Shown here: positions 53,176 to 62,610 of the stretch, piece after piece
Position numbering within the stretch: the first letter of the stretch is position 1
Layout of the letters: every line of letters starts with the position of its first letter
NCBI RefSeq assembly: GCF_023715225.1
Contig: NZ_JAMBNS010000006.1
Coordinates: 226,107 to 290,106, forward strand
Reading direction: 5' to 3'
DNA from: Robertmurraya korlensis
GTDB lineage: Bacteria > Bacillota > Bacilli > Bacillales > Cytobacillaceae
DNA: 64,000 nucleotides
Notes under the pieces: model-generated
Database searches by the model: none
The model's input: only the letters and a program-made list of their open reading frames with translations
Told to the model about the DNA's origin: nothing
Translations under genes and position numbers: made by a program

Positions 53176-53910
53176 ATGAAAAATAGAAGTGATCAACTTG
53201 TTCATGAATTTGGAAGAAAGATTGTAACCGGGGAATATAGATCTGGAGAGGTACTGCCTAAGGTTGAGTATATAAGTGAAATAAATGAGGTTAGTAGAAC
53301 GGTTGTGCGTGAAGCATTTAGAGGATTATCGACACTTGGATTAGTAAGGTCAAATCAAAAAGCTGGGACAGTAGTCCTTCCTTGCTCGGATTGGCAATGG
53401 TGGAATCTAGATGTATTGACCTGGATAATTGAAGATGGGAACAATACCGATTTTTTATTGCACTTAACCGAAGTAAGATTAGGACTAGAACCGATTGCTG
53501 CATCTCTTGCAGCTAAAAGGGCAACGGAACAAGACTTGATCAATATAAAAAATGCATTTGAACGACTTGAGCAATCCATTGGAGACGAAAAAGCCTGGGC
53601 AAAAGCAGACTATGATTTTCATGAAAGAATCCTACAGGCTTCTTACAACGCTATCATGATTAACACGATTAAAACTCTTCGTAAAGCACTTGTCTTAAGC
53701 CGTGAAAAAACATACCATGCAGCAATGAATTTTCCTAGATCTTTGTATGATTCAATGTATGAATCACCAACACAAGAAGTATTAGAACGACACCGTTCTA
53801 TATATGATGCAATAATGGCACGGGACGAAGATTTGGCAAGACAAAACATGTCCGACTTAATCCTCCGTGTTAAAAAGTTACTAGAACAAATAAATGAAAA
53901 ACATTCTTAA
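53176..53910 (+). CDS. FadR-type GntR regulator (FCD domain)
   Basis: Regulator of 244 aa. Winged HTH: SDQLVHEFGRKIVTGEYRSG, VLPKVEYISEINEVSRTVVR, EAFRGLSTLGLVRSNQKAGT. The all-helical FCD domain (about 90-235) has LTEVRLGLEPIAASLAAKRA, DYDFHERILQASYNAIMINT and EVLERHRSIYDAIMARDEDL; the Asp and His residues match the metal-binding pocket common in FCD proteins. Ligands are usually carboxylic acids. Placed at the head of the ring-cleavage genes and beside three identical palindromes, it likely represses both divergent units. Confidence 0.93.
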   Translation: MKNRSDQLVHEFGRKIVTGEYRSGEVLPKVEYISEINEVSRTVVREAFRGLSTLGLVRSNQKAGTVVLPCSDWQWWNLDVLTWIIEDGNNTDFLLHLTEVRLGLEPIAASLAAKRATEQDLINIKNAFERLEQSIGDEKAWAKADYDFHERILQASYNAIMINTIKTLRKALVLSREKTYHAAMNFPRSLYDSMYESPTQEVLERHRSIYDAIMARDEDLARQNMSDLILRVKKLLEQINEKHS

Positions 53911-53967
53911 ATTAGATTTGATTTATTGTTAAACAACAAAATATGTAGAGAGGGGCAAGAGCAAAAG

Positions 53968-54945
53968 ATGGGTATACAAATAGTAAGATTTGAAAAAGAA
54001 AGCAAAGAACATTGGGGAGTTGTATCAGACGATCGTATTATTGTTTTAAAAGATTCATATAGCTCTTTGGCACAATTTTTAGAGAATGGAGTAGAAGAGG
54101 CAAGACAAGTGAAAGAAGATAAGATAGCTGAATCAATATCTTTTAAGGAAATAACCTTCTTAAGCCCAGTTACTAAACCAGCAAGAATAATATGCCAAGG
54201 GGCTAACTATTCTTCGCATCGAGCTGAAGCCGGCCTTGAAGCCGTACGTCCTCCATTTAATTTAATTTTTAGTAAAGCAGATAGTTCACTTTGTGGTGCT
54301 TATTCTGAAATTATACGTCCTTCTAATATTCAATTACTAGATTATGAAGTTGAGTTAGGACTTGTAATAGGGACAGAAATTACTAGTTCAGTTGAAGTTA
54401 CAGACAACAACCTACATAAATATGTTGCAGGACTTGTTATCTTTAATGATATTTCTGCTAGAGACATTCAGCTTTCTGAAGGACAATGGATGAAAGGAAA
54501 AAGCTACCGTACATTTGGTCCTACAGGCCCATTCCTATACTTACTTGATCAAGATGAAATATCGACCATCCATGATTTAGAATTGAAATGCTGGGTAAAT
54601 GAAGAGCTGCGCCAATCTACTAATACAAAGCAACTTTTATTCAAACCAACTGAGACGCTTACTGAGCTTTCAGCAATTATGGATTTATCAAAAGGGGATT
54701 TACTCATTACCGGGACAACTGGTGGTGTTGCTTTAAACCTTTCTCCAGAATTAATTGGTCAAGTTTCAAATCCGGTGCTGTCTCACCAAAAGAAATTGGA
54801 TCTACTTTTGGAAAGTCAGCTACAAAATGGAAAGTACCTTGTAGATGGAGACGTAATTAAATGTCAAATTAGAAGTACTGATGGAACTATTGAACTTGGT
54901 GAGCAAATAAACAAAGTAGTAGGAAGTAAAGTAACAGTTTCATAA
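53968..54945 (+). CDS. Fumarylacetoacetate hydrolase family protein
   Basis: FAH-fold hydrolase or isomerase/decarboxylase, 325 aa from ATG 53968. Metal ligands are seen in LLDYEVELGLVIG (Glu, Glu) and in VIFNDISARDIQL (Asp), followed by WMKGKSYRTFGPTGPFL. The ending GDVIKCQIRSTDGTIELG is family-typical. Such proteins hydrolyse C-C bonds of beta-diketo ring-cleavage products (HpaG, FAH). It follows the regulator by 57 nt; the nominal frame start at 53926 lacks a ribosome binding site. With the dioxygenase next door, a meta-cleavage product is the expected substrate. Confidence 0.9.
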   Translation: MGIQIVRFEKESKEHWGVVSDDRIIVLKDSYSSLAQFLENGVEEARQVKEDKIAESISFKEITFLSPVTKPARIICQGANYSSHRAEAGLEAVRPPFNLIFSKADSSLCGAYSEIIRPSNIQLLDYEVELGLVIGTEITSSVEVTDNNLHKYVAGLVIFNDISARDIQLSEGQWMKGKSYRTFGPTGPFLYLLDQDEISTIHDLELKCWVNEELRQSTNTKQLLFKPTETLTELSAIMDLSKGDLLITGTTGGVALNLSPELIGQVSNPVLSHQKKLDLLLESQLQNGKYLVDGDVIKCQIRSTDGTIELGEQINKVVGSKVTVS

Positions 54946-54960
54946 GCTCGTGTATTTATT

Positions 54961-54994
54961 ACTGGGATTTAATTTACTCAACAAAAATCCCAGT
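54961..54994 (+). terminator. Hairpin after the FAH-family gene
   Basis: ACTGGGATTT (54961-54970) pairs with AAATCCCAGT (54985-54994). No T-run follows; may process or attenuate the transcript. Confidence 0.5.
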
Positions 54995-55110
54995 GTGGCT
55001 TAGAAATAACCATTATTGTATGAATAAAAAGTATCATTTCTTAGGTAAATATGTAATCGCTTCCAATTTGGTTATTTAAAATTAAATTAATCTATTTAGG
55101 GGGTTAAATC

Positions 55111-55995
55111 ATGTCAACTGTAAAAGTATTTCGATTAGCTTATGTTGATTTTTATGCCAAAAATGTTGAATCCATGGTGGACTATTATACTAATGTCATG
55201 GGTTATCGTATGACAGAAGAAAAAGAAGGAGTTAGCTATTTAAGTAACGGGCTTGATCATCACAATATTGTAATTACACCAGCTAAAGAAAAAGCAGTTA
55301 GGAGTTACGGTTACCAATTAGATGGTAGATTGTCGCTAGAAGAAGTACAAGAACATCTAAGTTTTAAAGGAATCACCTCAAATATAGAGGCTCATTCTAA
55401 ACCAGGTATTTCAAAAGTTCTAAAATTACAGGACCCTGCAGGAAACACCCTTGAATTATTTACAGAAATGGACCAAACAGCTGGTGGCTTTGGAACTTCA
55501 GGTATCATTCCTCTAAAGTTAGGACATGTGGCTTTTTGTGCCAGGAACTTTAATGAAACCATACAATTTTACCAAAATGTATTGGGATTTGCATTTACCG
55601 ACCAGATTGGGGCAGGTTTTGCTAATTTCTTAACATGCAATACGGACCACCATGTCATAAATATTGTAGCTTCAGAGCAAACATTTTTACACCATATAGC
55701 ATTTCAACTTAAAGATGCAAGTCATCAATATGAAAGTTCAGATCTATTAGCGAAACATGGCCGTGCAGTCCTATGGGGGCCTTCTCGTCACACTGCGGGT
55801 CATAATATTGCTACTTACCACTATGACCCGGAGAAAAATGTTGTTGAATTGTATACAGATATGGATGTTTTTATCGAGGAACTTGGTATTTTTGAGCCTC
55901 GTCCATGGCATGAGGTACTGCCGCAAAAACCAAAGGTTTGGGAGGCTTTGAGTGCGTGGGGTACACAATTTGAAGTGGATTTAGCAAAAATATAA
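55111..55995 (+). CDS. Extradiol ring-cleavage dioxygenase (catechol 2,3-dioxygenase, VOC type I)
   Basis: Two-domain vicinal-oxygen-chelate protein of 294 aa. The C-terminal module carries the Fe(II) triad: His139 in LKLGHVAFCARNF, a His in FLHHIAFQL (194/195), and Glu246 in NVVELYTDMD. The N-terminal module has RLAYVDFYAKNVESMVDYYT and DPAGNTLELFTE. Tyr/His near 228-237 fit the second-sphere residues. This type opens catechols next to the hydroxyls with O2. It would act after the monooxygenase and before the FAH-family enzyme. ATG behind AGGGGG. Confidence 0.9.
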   Translation: MSTVKVFRLAYVDFYAKNVESMVDYYTNVMGYRMTEEKEGVSYLSNGLDHHNIVITPAKEKAVRSYGYQLDGRLSLEEVQEHLSFKGITSNIEAHSKPGISKVLKLQDPAGNTLELFTEMDQTAGGFGTSGIIPLKLGHVAFCARNFNETIQFYQNVLGFAFTDQIGAGFANFLTCNTDHHVINIVASEQTFLHHIAFQLKDASHQYESSDLLAKHGRAVLWGPSRHTAGHNIATYHYDPEKNVVELYTDMDVFIEELGIFEPRPWHEVLPQKPKVWEALSAWGTQFEVDLAKI

Positions 55996-56164
55996 AGTGA
56001 TTATCAAAAAGACTATTTAAGGAGTTAGTATATTCCAGGTTTCTTAAACATGAAGTTAAGATTGCAAGGGGAGACGATTAAAGGTTCTATACTAACATTT
56101 ACACTTTTCGTCTTCTTTCTTTTTTAGTAAATGCTTAAGTTTGATTATGACTGGAGGGCTAAAA

Positions 56165-58156
56165 TTGGAGGCGGAAAAGGCGCAAGGGAAGTTACTTTGG
56201 GAACCCCCACAAGAAATGCAAATGAATACTAATGTAAAGAAATTTATGAATTGGCTTGAAGAAAATAAAGGCCTAAAATTTGAAACATATAACCAGCTAT
56301 GGAAGTGGTCTGTAACTGAGATAGAAAACTTTTGGGCAGCCATTTGGGAATATTTTAATATTTTAGCTTCTAGAAATTATTTAGAAGTTTTATCAGGTAG
56401 TAATATGCCGGACGTTAAATGGTTCCAGGGGGCAATGTTAAACTATGCTGAACATATCTTTAGGAATGAAAATGCAGAAAGACCTGCTATTATTCATAAA
56501 TCTGAATCTCGTCCAGTGCAGCAATTAAGCTGGAAAGAATTAAAAAATAATACGGCGGCAGTAGCCGCACATTTACGTTCTATGGGGGTAAAGAGTGGTG
56601 ATCGGGTTGTAGGGTATGCACCAAATATTCCCGAAACGCTGACGTTTTTCTTAGCATGTGCTAGTTTAGGGGCTATTTGGTCAAGTTGCTCCCCTGAATT
56701 TGGTATTAAAAGTGTGATAGACAGGTTTAAACAGATCGAACCAACAATTTTGCTTACTGTTGATGGGTACCAATATGGGGGAAAGAGATACAACAGGATA
56801 GAGGTTGTGAAAAGAATACAATCAGAATTGCCATCACTTAAACAAACCATTCTTATCCCAAATATGGAAGAACAAATTGAATTATCAGGAATGACCAATA
56901 CCTTACTTTGGCCAGTAATTTTGAAAAACAATATTGATTCAACTTTAACATTTACACCAGTTCCCTTTGATCATCCTCTTTGGATATTGTATTCATCAGG
57001 AACCACTGGAAAACCTAAAGGGATTGTCCAAAGCCAGGGAGGAATACTTTTAGAGCATTTAAAAATGCACGTTCTTCAAATGGATGTAAAAAAGGAAGAT
57101 CGTTTTTTTTGGTACTCTACTACAGGCTGGATGATGTGGAACATTGTGGTTAGTGGCTTACTTACTGGGGCGACAATTGTAATGTATGATGGAAATCCGG
57201 GCTATCCCAATAATGAAACGTTATGGAAGTTGGCGGAATCTACGAAAATCACTATATTTGGTACAAGTGCCAGTTTTTTAATAGAGTCTATGAAAGCTGA
57301 AATGTATCCCAAAAAACAATTTAATCTCTCCAAATTGAGATGCATTGGTTCAACAGGTTCGCCATTACCTGAAAGTGGATTTAACTGGGTTTATGAACAC
57401 GTGAAAGAAGATGTTTGGCTTACTTCTACTAGTGGTGGAACGGATATTTGCTCTGGTTTTCTTGGAGGAAGTCCGCTTTTGCCAGTATATTCAGGTGAAA
57501 TACAAGCTCGTGCCTTAGGAGCAGCTGTAAAGGCGTATAACGATGAAGGTCAAGAGGTAATAGATAAAATAGGTGAACTCGTTATAACTGAACCAATGCC
57601 TTCTATGCCGGTTTATTTTTGGAATGATGAGAATGGATCACGTTATAAAAATAGTTACTTTAATGTGTTTTCTGATGTATGGAGGCATGGTGACTTTATT
57701 AAGATTACCACCAGAGAAACCGCAATTATTTATGGGAGATCAGACGCAACCATTAACCGTGGGGGTATAAGAATGGGAACTAGTGAAATCTACGGTGCTC
57801 TTGATACAATCCAAGAAATAAACGATAGTTTAATTGTTGATATTCCAATAAACTCTAACGAATCGTACATGCCGTTATTCATAGTATTAAAAGGCGAATC
57901 TTTGCTTACAAATGAATTGAGATCAACTATTTACCAAACGATTAGGCTGAGCTGTTCCCCAAGGCATGTACCAAATGACATTTTTAGTGTGGAAGATCTG
58001 CCGAAAACATTAAATGGAAAGAAAATAGAGGTGCCCATAAAAAAAATATTAATGGGAATACCAGTTGAACAAGCTGTTAACGAAGGATCATTATTAAACC
58101 CAGGATCCTTGAGGTATTTTATTGAGTTTGAAGAATGGATTAGAGGAATGTATTAG
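56165..58156 (+). CDS. Acetoacetyl-CoA synthetase (acetoacetate-CoA ligase)
   Basis: ANL-family ligase of 663 aa with the AACS N-terminus: KLLWEPPQEMQMNTNVKKFM and YNQLWKWSVTEIENFWAAIW. P-loop LYSSGTTGKPKGIVQSQGG; later FWYSTTGWMMWNIVVSGLL, then TSTSGGTDICSGFLGGSP, and KTLNGKKIEVPIKKIL with the C-terminal Lys. Activates acetoacetate or a related 3-keto acid to its CoA ester. This fits a pathway ending in acetoacetate, such as FAH-type cleavage. Start chosen at TTG 56165, 7 nt past GGAGGG; the ATG-initiated frame at 56141 has no box. Confidence 0.9.
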   Translation: MEAEKAQGKLLWEPPQEMQMNTNVKKFMNWLEENKGLKFETYNQLWKWSVTEIENFWAAIWEYFNILASRNYLEVLSGSNMPDVKWFQGAMLNYAEHIFRNENAERPAIIHKSESRPVQQLSWKELKNNTAAVAAHLRSMGVKSGDRVVGYAPNIPETLTFFLACASLGAIWSSCSPEFGIKSVIDRFKQIEPTILLTVDGYQYGGKRYNRIEVVKRIQSELPSLKQTILIPNMEEQIELSGMTNTLLWPVILKNNIDSTLTFTPVPFDHPLWILYSSGTTGKPKGIVQSQGGILLEHLKMHVLQMDVKKEDRFFWYSTTGWMMWNIVVSGLLTGATIVMYDGNPGYPNNETLWKLAESTKITIFGTSASFLIESMKAEMYPKKQFNLSKLRCIGSTGSPLPESGFNWVYEHVKEDVWLTSTSGGTDICSGFLGGSPLLPVYSGEIQARALGAAVKAYNDEGQEVIDKIGELVITEPMPSMPVYFWNDENGSRYKNSYFNVFSDVWRHGDFIKITTRETAIIYGRSDATINRGGIRMGTSEIYGALDTIQEINDSLIVDIPINSNESYMPLFIVLKGESLLTNELRSTIYQTIRLSCSPRHVPNDIFSVEDLPKTLNGKKIEVPIKKILMGIPVEQAVNEGSLLNPGSLRYFIEFEEWIRGMY

Positions 58157-58208
58157 TCGAAGAAAAATCTCGGCGCAATAGCTAAGATTTATAAGAGAAT
58201 GAAATTCT

Positions 58209-58240
58209 AGAGAGTACAATTTTTTGTGCTCTCTTTGTTT
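58209..58240 (+). terminator. Terminator of the ring-cleavage operon
   Basis: AGAGAGTAC / GTGCTCTCT around a T-rich loop, then TTGTTTT. Confidence 0.8.
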
Positions 58241-58443
58241 TGGTGAATTACTGAAGTGGATTTTTATATAATGGAAAGTTATGTATATAAAGTTGGGAGA
58301 GTTGGCTCTCTAATCTATAGTTTCTTCAAAGAAACTACCCCACATTAAAGTGCCTACTTATCAATAAGGCATTAAGGATACATAATTAATAACTGTAGTA
58401 CACATTGTTTCTACAAATAATTTGTAAGATGGAGGAATATTAG

Positions 58444-58814
58444 ATGAGTCCCAACATTTATAGCAGAACAATTAGTCGTAAATACACTCCTCGATTTCAG
58501 CAAAATAGTGATATTCACACGGTCCCGAATTCCCAGGGTCCTATAATGGATTCTTATATATAATAAAAGGTTCAGAAACCTTTGTTCCAGAACAAACAGC
58601 CGGAAAAGCTGGTGAAGTATTATGGCTTGGCTCAGGGCACAACGCTGACCTAAGTAATATTATTATAAAAGCTGAAGAGGATATGCATGTAATGCTATAT
58701 GCAGGAGCACCTATTGGCGAACCTGTGGTTGCCAGAGGCCCACTTGTTATGAATACAGAGGAAGAAATAAATAAAGCGTTCTCTGATTATGAAAATGGAA
58801 CTTTCCTAGACTGA
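58444..58814 (+). pseudogene. Pirin family gene, internally deleted and frameshifted
   Basis: A GGAGG-box ATG starts a 39-codon frame (MSPNIYSRTISRKYTPRFQQ) that looks like a pirin N-terminus and stops at 58561. Reading offset by two bases, a second frame (YNGFLYIIKGSETFVPEQTA, GEVLWLGSGHN, YAGAPIGEPVVARGPLVMNT, EEEINKAFSDYENGTF) matches the C-terminal cupin of pirin proteins, down to a TGA at 58814. The middle of the roughly 290-aa protein, including the metal-binding first cupin, is missing. Function certainly lost. Confidence 0.75.
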
Positions 58815-58897
58815 ATAAGAGAAAATAAAAATAAATATCAAAATAAAGAACTATGTTAATAATAAGTAGTCATCATTAGTATTAATGGAGGTAATGA

Positions 58898-58975
58898 ATG
58901 GAAAAAGAACCTAACCATTGTAGAGTAGCTACTAGGTTTGACATGATTATTGGAAAATTTGATAATCAAAATTGA
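58898..58975 (+). CDS. Possible small protein of 25 aa
   Basis: ATG with GGAG 8 nt upstream, encoding MEKEPNHCRVATRFDMIIGK plus five residues. No family recognised. It could be a real micro-protein or the remnant of a lost gene; its good ribosome binding site is the only support. Confidence 0.25.
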   Translation: MEKEPNHCRVATRFDMIIGKFDNQN

Positions 58976-59063
58976 AAATAACAAATTCATTTGAAATTAA
59001 AAGATGCACATTGTATTAGGAGGGAAAATGGAAGAAGTATATAGTTTCTTAGGTAATATTTCA

Positions 59064-59099
59064 GCGTCAAAGACCAATTCCCTGTCTTTGACGCTTCTT
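59064..59099. terminator. Terminator between the micro-ORF region and the germination operon
   Basis: GCGTCAAAGAC (59064-59074) pairs perfectly with GTCTTTGACGC (59084-59094), followed by TTCTTT. It may serve either strand; on the minus strand it lies about 85 nt past the gerC stop. Confidence 0.75.
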
Positions 59100-59178
59100 T
59101 GTAAGGGTATTTTACTAATTGTTACTGTGGCTCAATTTCATTTGAGAGACATCACTTGTAATATTAAACGAAATATAG

Positions 59179-60228
59179 TTATTTCATACTTACATGAACC
59201 TGAAAATTAACTTTTAACTTGGGATAATATTCGTCTCTCCATTTTTTTAGTTCCTGATATGAAAGCTGATTACGAAAATATTGGCCAAAGCCAAAAACAT
59301 CCGCTTTGTTTTCTTGGGTTTGTGTGAAGATCTTGTAAAATTGCTTTTCAATAAGCTCTTTGAATTCTCCTTGTATCTGTTTATCTGTCACACCATCGTT
59401 CCTTTCTATAACATCTATTTTTATTTTAAGATCGCATGACACGAGCGGTTCATTCTTTTTCATTGATGGTGTCATGTACAAAGAGCTGTTTAGTACAATA
59501 ACGCCGGATGAACCCAGACTTTCTATCTCTCCTTTTGCATTGTCGTGATGAAATAAATTCAACAGTAGATTTTCCTTTGGGTTGACCCGCCCCGTCAATT
59601 TTCCCTTTTTAAAAATAGCAGTACCTTTGAAACCTATTCCTGTATCCTTGTCGATAGTGATGATTGGAACATTTATATCTTCCGTATAGGAATATAGACT
59701 GCGATACAACTCCCAAATGTGGGTGCTCGAAACCTCTGGAGCCCACTCCTCTTTATAAAAAAATTCTTGGACATAGGTTCCATGAGTACCCAGTAATTTG
59801 TCAATATTTGAAAACATCTTTTTAATATCGTCATCTGTAATGACAACCAATGCTTGGGATGGCAGTTGCTCCACCGCCATTGAAAGACGAATTAATTTAG
59901 TCATTTCCTCTTCGTTCTCTGCCAATTTTTCTTGGATGACTATTAATTGTACATGTGAGTAGTCAAGCGCACTATCTGAGTCTGTTCGCAATTGTCGGAA
60001 AATATTAGAAAGAGTATCTCCTTTTTTTGTTGCAATTATTGATTCTGATTCGCCACTTTGCGTTACTGGAACATACATTGTCACAATGTATTCGTCATCG
60101 TTTTCTTTGGATACACCTATGTACAATGGAGTGGTGCGGTGATTGATTTCTTTAATATTCCAACAACCGCAAAGGAACGTTAAAGAAATAAGTACAATGA
60201 AAAGTTTGAAACGACTATTTCTTTTCAT
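59179..60228 (-). CDS. Ger(x)C family spore germination lipoprotein (operon 2)
   Basis: C subunit of a second GerA-type receptor, 349 aa. Lipoprotein signal with lipobox FLCGC (Cys22), followed by WNIKEINHRTTPLYIGV, the usual Ger(x)C opening. Late in the protein EFKELIEKQFYKIFTQTQEN and KADVFGFGQYFRNQLSYQEL resemble the GerC terminal domain. Its start overlaps the permease gene by 14 bp. Last gene of the minus-strand operon. Confidence 0.93.
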   Translation of the reverse strand: MKRNSRFKLFIVLISLTFLCGCWNIKEINHRTTPLYIGVSKENDDEYIVTMYVPVTQSGESESIIATKKGDTLSNIFRQLRTDSDSALDYSHVQLIVIQEKLAENEEEMTKLIRLSMAVEQLPSQALVVITDDDIKKMFSNIDKLLGTHGTYVQEFFYKEEWAPEVSSTHIWELYRSLYSYTEDINVPIITIDKDTGIGFKGTAIFKKGKLTGRVNPKENLLLNLFHHDNAKGEIESLGSSGVIVLNSSLYMTPSMKKNEPLVSCDLKIKIDVIERNDGVTDKQIQGEFKELIEKQFYKIFTQTQENKADVFGFGQYFRNQLSYQELKKWRDEYYPKLKVNFQVHVSMK

Positions 60229-61300
60229 AAACCGCCATCCTTCTCCTATTTATGACACCATAGATAAAAATGATCAAAGGAATGATTACAATTAACAAAG
60301 CGTGAATGCCTGTGCTCAACTCTACAGATTTCTCTATCATATACTGGTTTGGAACATATAATCCCATAAGAAATGCTAACGATGAAAAAGCAATAATCGA
60401 ATAAGACCGTTTGTTTTTTTTCCAATTAAACGTTTTCTGCATGAGTTGTCCGGCTTTCCATAGCAAAAGTGCATTCAAGAAAATCGTAAACGCAATTAAT
60501 GACATACCAAAGAATATCGTTTGTCTGCTGAAAATGAACCATCTCATGTCTACCGTATCAACTGCCTCTTCCACCAGATAATGAAGTTTGACAACTGTTT
60601 CTTGTCCAAATATGAAAAGCGGAATATACACAGATAGTAGTATTATGAAAGTTACATATGTCCATACCCAAAACAGGTGACTGTATTTCATATTGTTTTC
60701 GGATGGCACGAACCCTAAAAATAATAACGGTGAGAATCCGGTTAGAAAATTAAAGTTTGTGTCCCATAAGAATTGGAGTGATGATGGCCAAACTGGAAAA
60801 GCATTGTAAAAATCAAAATTTGCTGTCACAGTCAAAGTATTAAACATGATTAATAAATTAGTGATGATAAAAACAATGACAGAAGCACGTAGCATCGTTC
60901 CCAAACCTTTTATCGCTGTAAAAGCGGATATAAAAACAAGAAAAGCCAATACCGCCCAATAAGGTGTTCGACTCATTCTCAAAATAGCAATGATTTCTTC
61001 ACTATGGGCGCGAAGACCGAATCCAACCATTGATGTCAGGATAAATGCATAGGGGACGAGAATGATGAATGCAACCCACTTTCCCATTTGTCTAAATATA
61101 TCGATAAGATCCTTATCTGGAAAGTAATCCAGTCCTTTTTTGTAGATAAGCATAAAAAATATTTGTAGTAATCCTTGAAAAAGAACCATAACCCAGTGTC
61201 CGCTATCTGTCGACGAAGTTACTAGTCTGGGATAAAGTAAATATACAAACCCCCCGCTAGCGACACAAACTAATAATGCCATTTGCACCCTTTGGGTCAT
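60215..61300 (-). CDS. GerB family endospore germination permease (operon 2)
   Basis: Permease subunit of the second receptor, 361 aa with about 10 hydrophobic helices. It opens MTQRVQMALLVCVASGGFVY, shorter than typical GerB N-termini. IFRQMGKWVAFIILVPYAFI is in the expected place, and the loop EEAVDTVDMRWFIFSRQTIF is a GerB feature. ATGA overlap with the gerA stop upstream and 14-bp overlap with gerC downstream. Confidence 0.92.
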   Translation of the reverse strand: MTQRVQMALLVCVASGGFVYLLYPRLVTSSTDSGHWVMVLFQGLLQIFFMLIYKKGLDYFPDKDLIDIFRQMGKWVAFIILVPYAFILTSMVGFGLRAHSEEIIAILRMSRTPYWAVLAFLVFISAFTAIKGLGTMLRASVIVFIITNLLIMFNTLTVTANFDFYNAFPVWPSSLQFLWDTNFNFLTGFSPLLFLGFVPSENNMKYSHLFWVWTYVTFIILLSVYIPLFIFGQETVVKLHYLVEEAVDTVDMRWFIFSRQTIFFGMSLIAFTIFLNALLLWKAGQLMQKTFNWKKNKRSYSIIAFSSLAFLMGLYVPNQYMIEKSVELSTGIHALLIVIIPLIIFIYGVINRRRMAVYEKK

Positions 61301-62610
61301 TGGGAATCCCCCTTTTCAGGAAAGCGAAATGCCATATACGGAATATCGAATGTCGTTAAACTAGCCAGAAGTATACAAATAAATAATAATCCGGTAAATA
61401 GACCTAAAATACCAAAAATGGATGCCGCAAATAAAATAAAATATTTAAGTGAACGAATGTATAATGAGTTTTGGACTCCAACTATTGTGGAAGCTGCAAT
61501 TACCATTGCTGCTATTACAATAACTAATAATTGACTGACTAACTTCGCTTCAACCATCGCCTGACCGAGTATGATTCCCCCAACCATTGTAATGGTAGAA
61601 CCTATACTTTTAGGAAGTCTGACAATCGCTTCAATCGTTAAATCTACTAATACCAACATTGTAAGGGTTTCAATTAAAGGCGTTAATGGAATTCCTTCTC
61701 TACTTTCTGCCACAAACAATGCGAGATCTATCCTTAATAAATCGGGGTTAACTGACGTTAAGGCGACATATAAACCGGGTAGTATCAGAGTGGCTAAAGC
61801 TCCAATTACCCTTAAGCTGCGAACCATAAATGATAGAAGAAAAGGGAAATTGCGATCATTTTCAGTAACAAACATATCCCAAAATAGGTGAGGAAAAACA
61901 AGAGCTGAGGGATAATTGTCCAAAAATAGAACCACTCGGCTTTTTTTTAAAGACTGGACGGCTTGAATTGGAATTTCCGTTACAAATAAATGACTGACGG
62001 GAATAAATTTACGATAACCAAAATGTTTATTCAGGTCTTCAAGTGATTCAATGTCAGTTTCTATTTGTTTTAACTTCCGGATAATTTTTTCAATAAGAGC
62101 ACTTGGAGTTTTTCCTTTAATATAAAGGATAGAAATCCTTCTCTTTTCCAACTCACCAACTTGATAAGAACAATGGTAAAGACGGTCAGTATTCAGCCTC
62201 TTTCGTAGTAGCCCTATGTTCATATCAACATCCTCTCCGAAGGCGTCAAAAGGACCTTGAAGGGGATTTTCATTTTTTGGCTCTTCAATACTTCGGCTTA
62301 GGGTTTGGGGGACTGTTTCCATAATGGCATTTCGATTTTTTTCAGATATGACAACTAATTTGCCTTCAATAATAGCACTTATCAATTGTTCAGCCTTAAC
62401 ATCCAACTGATCACTAAGATTTATGAATAGTTCATCAACGGATGCAGACAATTCTGCCATTTGTCGAACATATAATTTAGACTTTGTAAAATTAATAAGT
62501 GTTTTATATCCCATAAGAAATATTGCCGTATGGTTAAATCGCTCTTCATGTATAAAAAAATCATCATGATTGGCAAATTTAGATTTAATTTCCTGAACTA
62601 AATTACCCAT
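61297..62610 (-). CDS. GerA family spore germination protein (operon 2, short type)
   Basis: GerA-family A subunit, 437 aa, about 75 residues shorter than the paralogue at 2.2-3.7 kb and missing most of its N-terminal extension. Conserved membrane half: FLDNYPSALVFPHLFWDMFV, FMVRSLRVIGALATLILPGL, PLTPLIETLTMLVLVDLTIE, and STITMVGGIILGQAMVEAKL. First gene of a gerA-gerB-gerC operon. The ATG is preceded by AGGGGGCA 12 nt upstream. The different length suggests this receptor belongs to another clade and senses a different signal. Confidence 0.93.
   Translation of the reverse strand: MGNLVQEIKSKFANHDDFFIHEERFNHTAIFLMGYKTLINFTKSKLYVRQMAELSASVDELFINLSDQLDVKAEQLISAIIEGKLVVISEKNRNAIMETVPQTLSRSIEEPKNENPLQGPFDAFGEDVDMNIGLLRKRLNTDRLYHCSYQVGELEKRRISILYIKGKTPSALIEKIIRKLKQIETDIESLEDLNKHFGYRKFIPVSHLFVTEIPIQAVQSLKKSRVVLFLDNYPSALVFPHLFWDMFVTENDRNFPFLLSFMVRSLRVIGALATLILPGLYVALTSVNPDLLRIDLALFVAESREGIPLTPLIETLTMLVLVDLTIEAIVRLPKSIGSTITMVGGIILGQAMVEAKLVSQLLVIVIAAMVIAASTIVGVQNSLYIRSLKYFILFAASIFGILGLFTGLLFICILLASLTTFDIPYMAFRFPEKGDSQ

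Larger units (their letters stand above)
58815..59178. other. Intergenic region with a micro-ORF and a terminator
   Basis: 364 bp. It contains a 25-codon frame (58898-58975) behind ATGGAGG and the hairpin at 59064-59098. Nothing else is recognisable. Confidence 0.5.
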
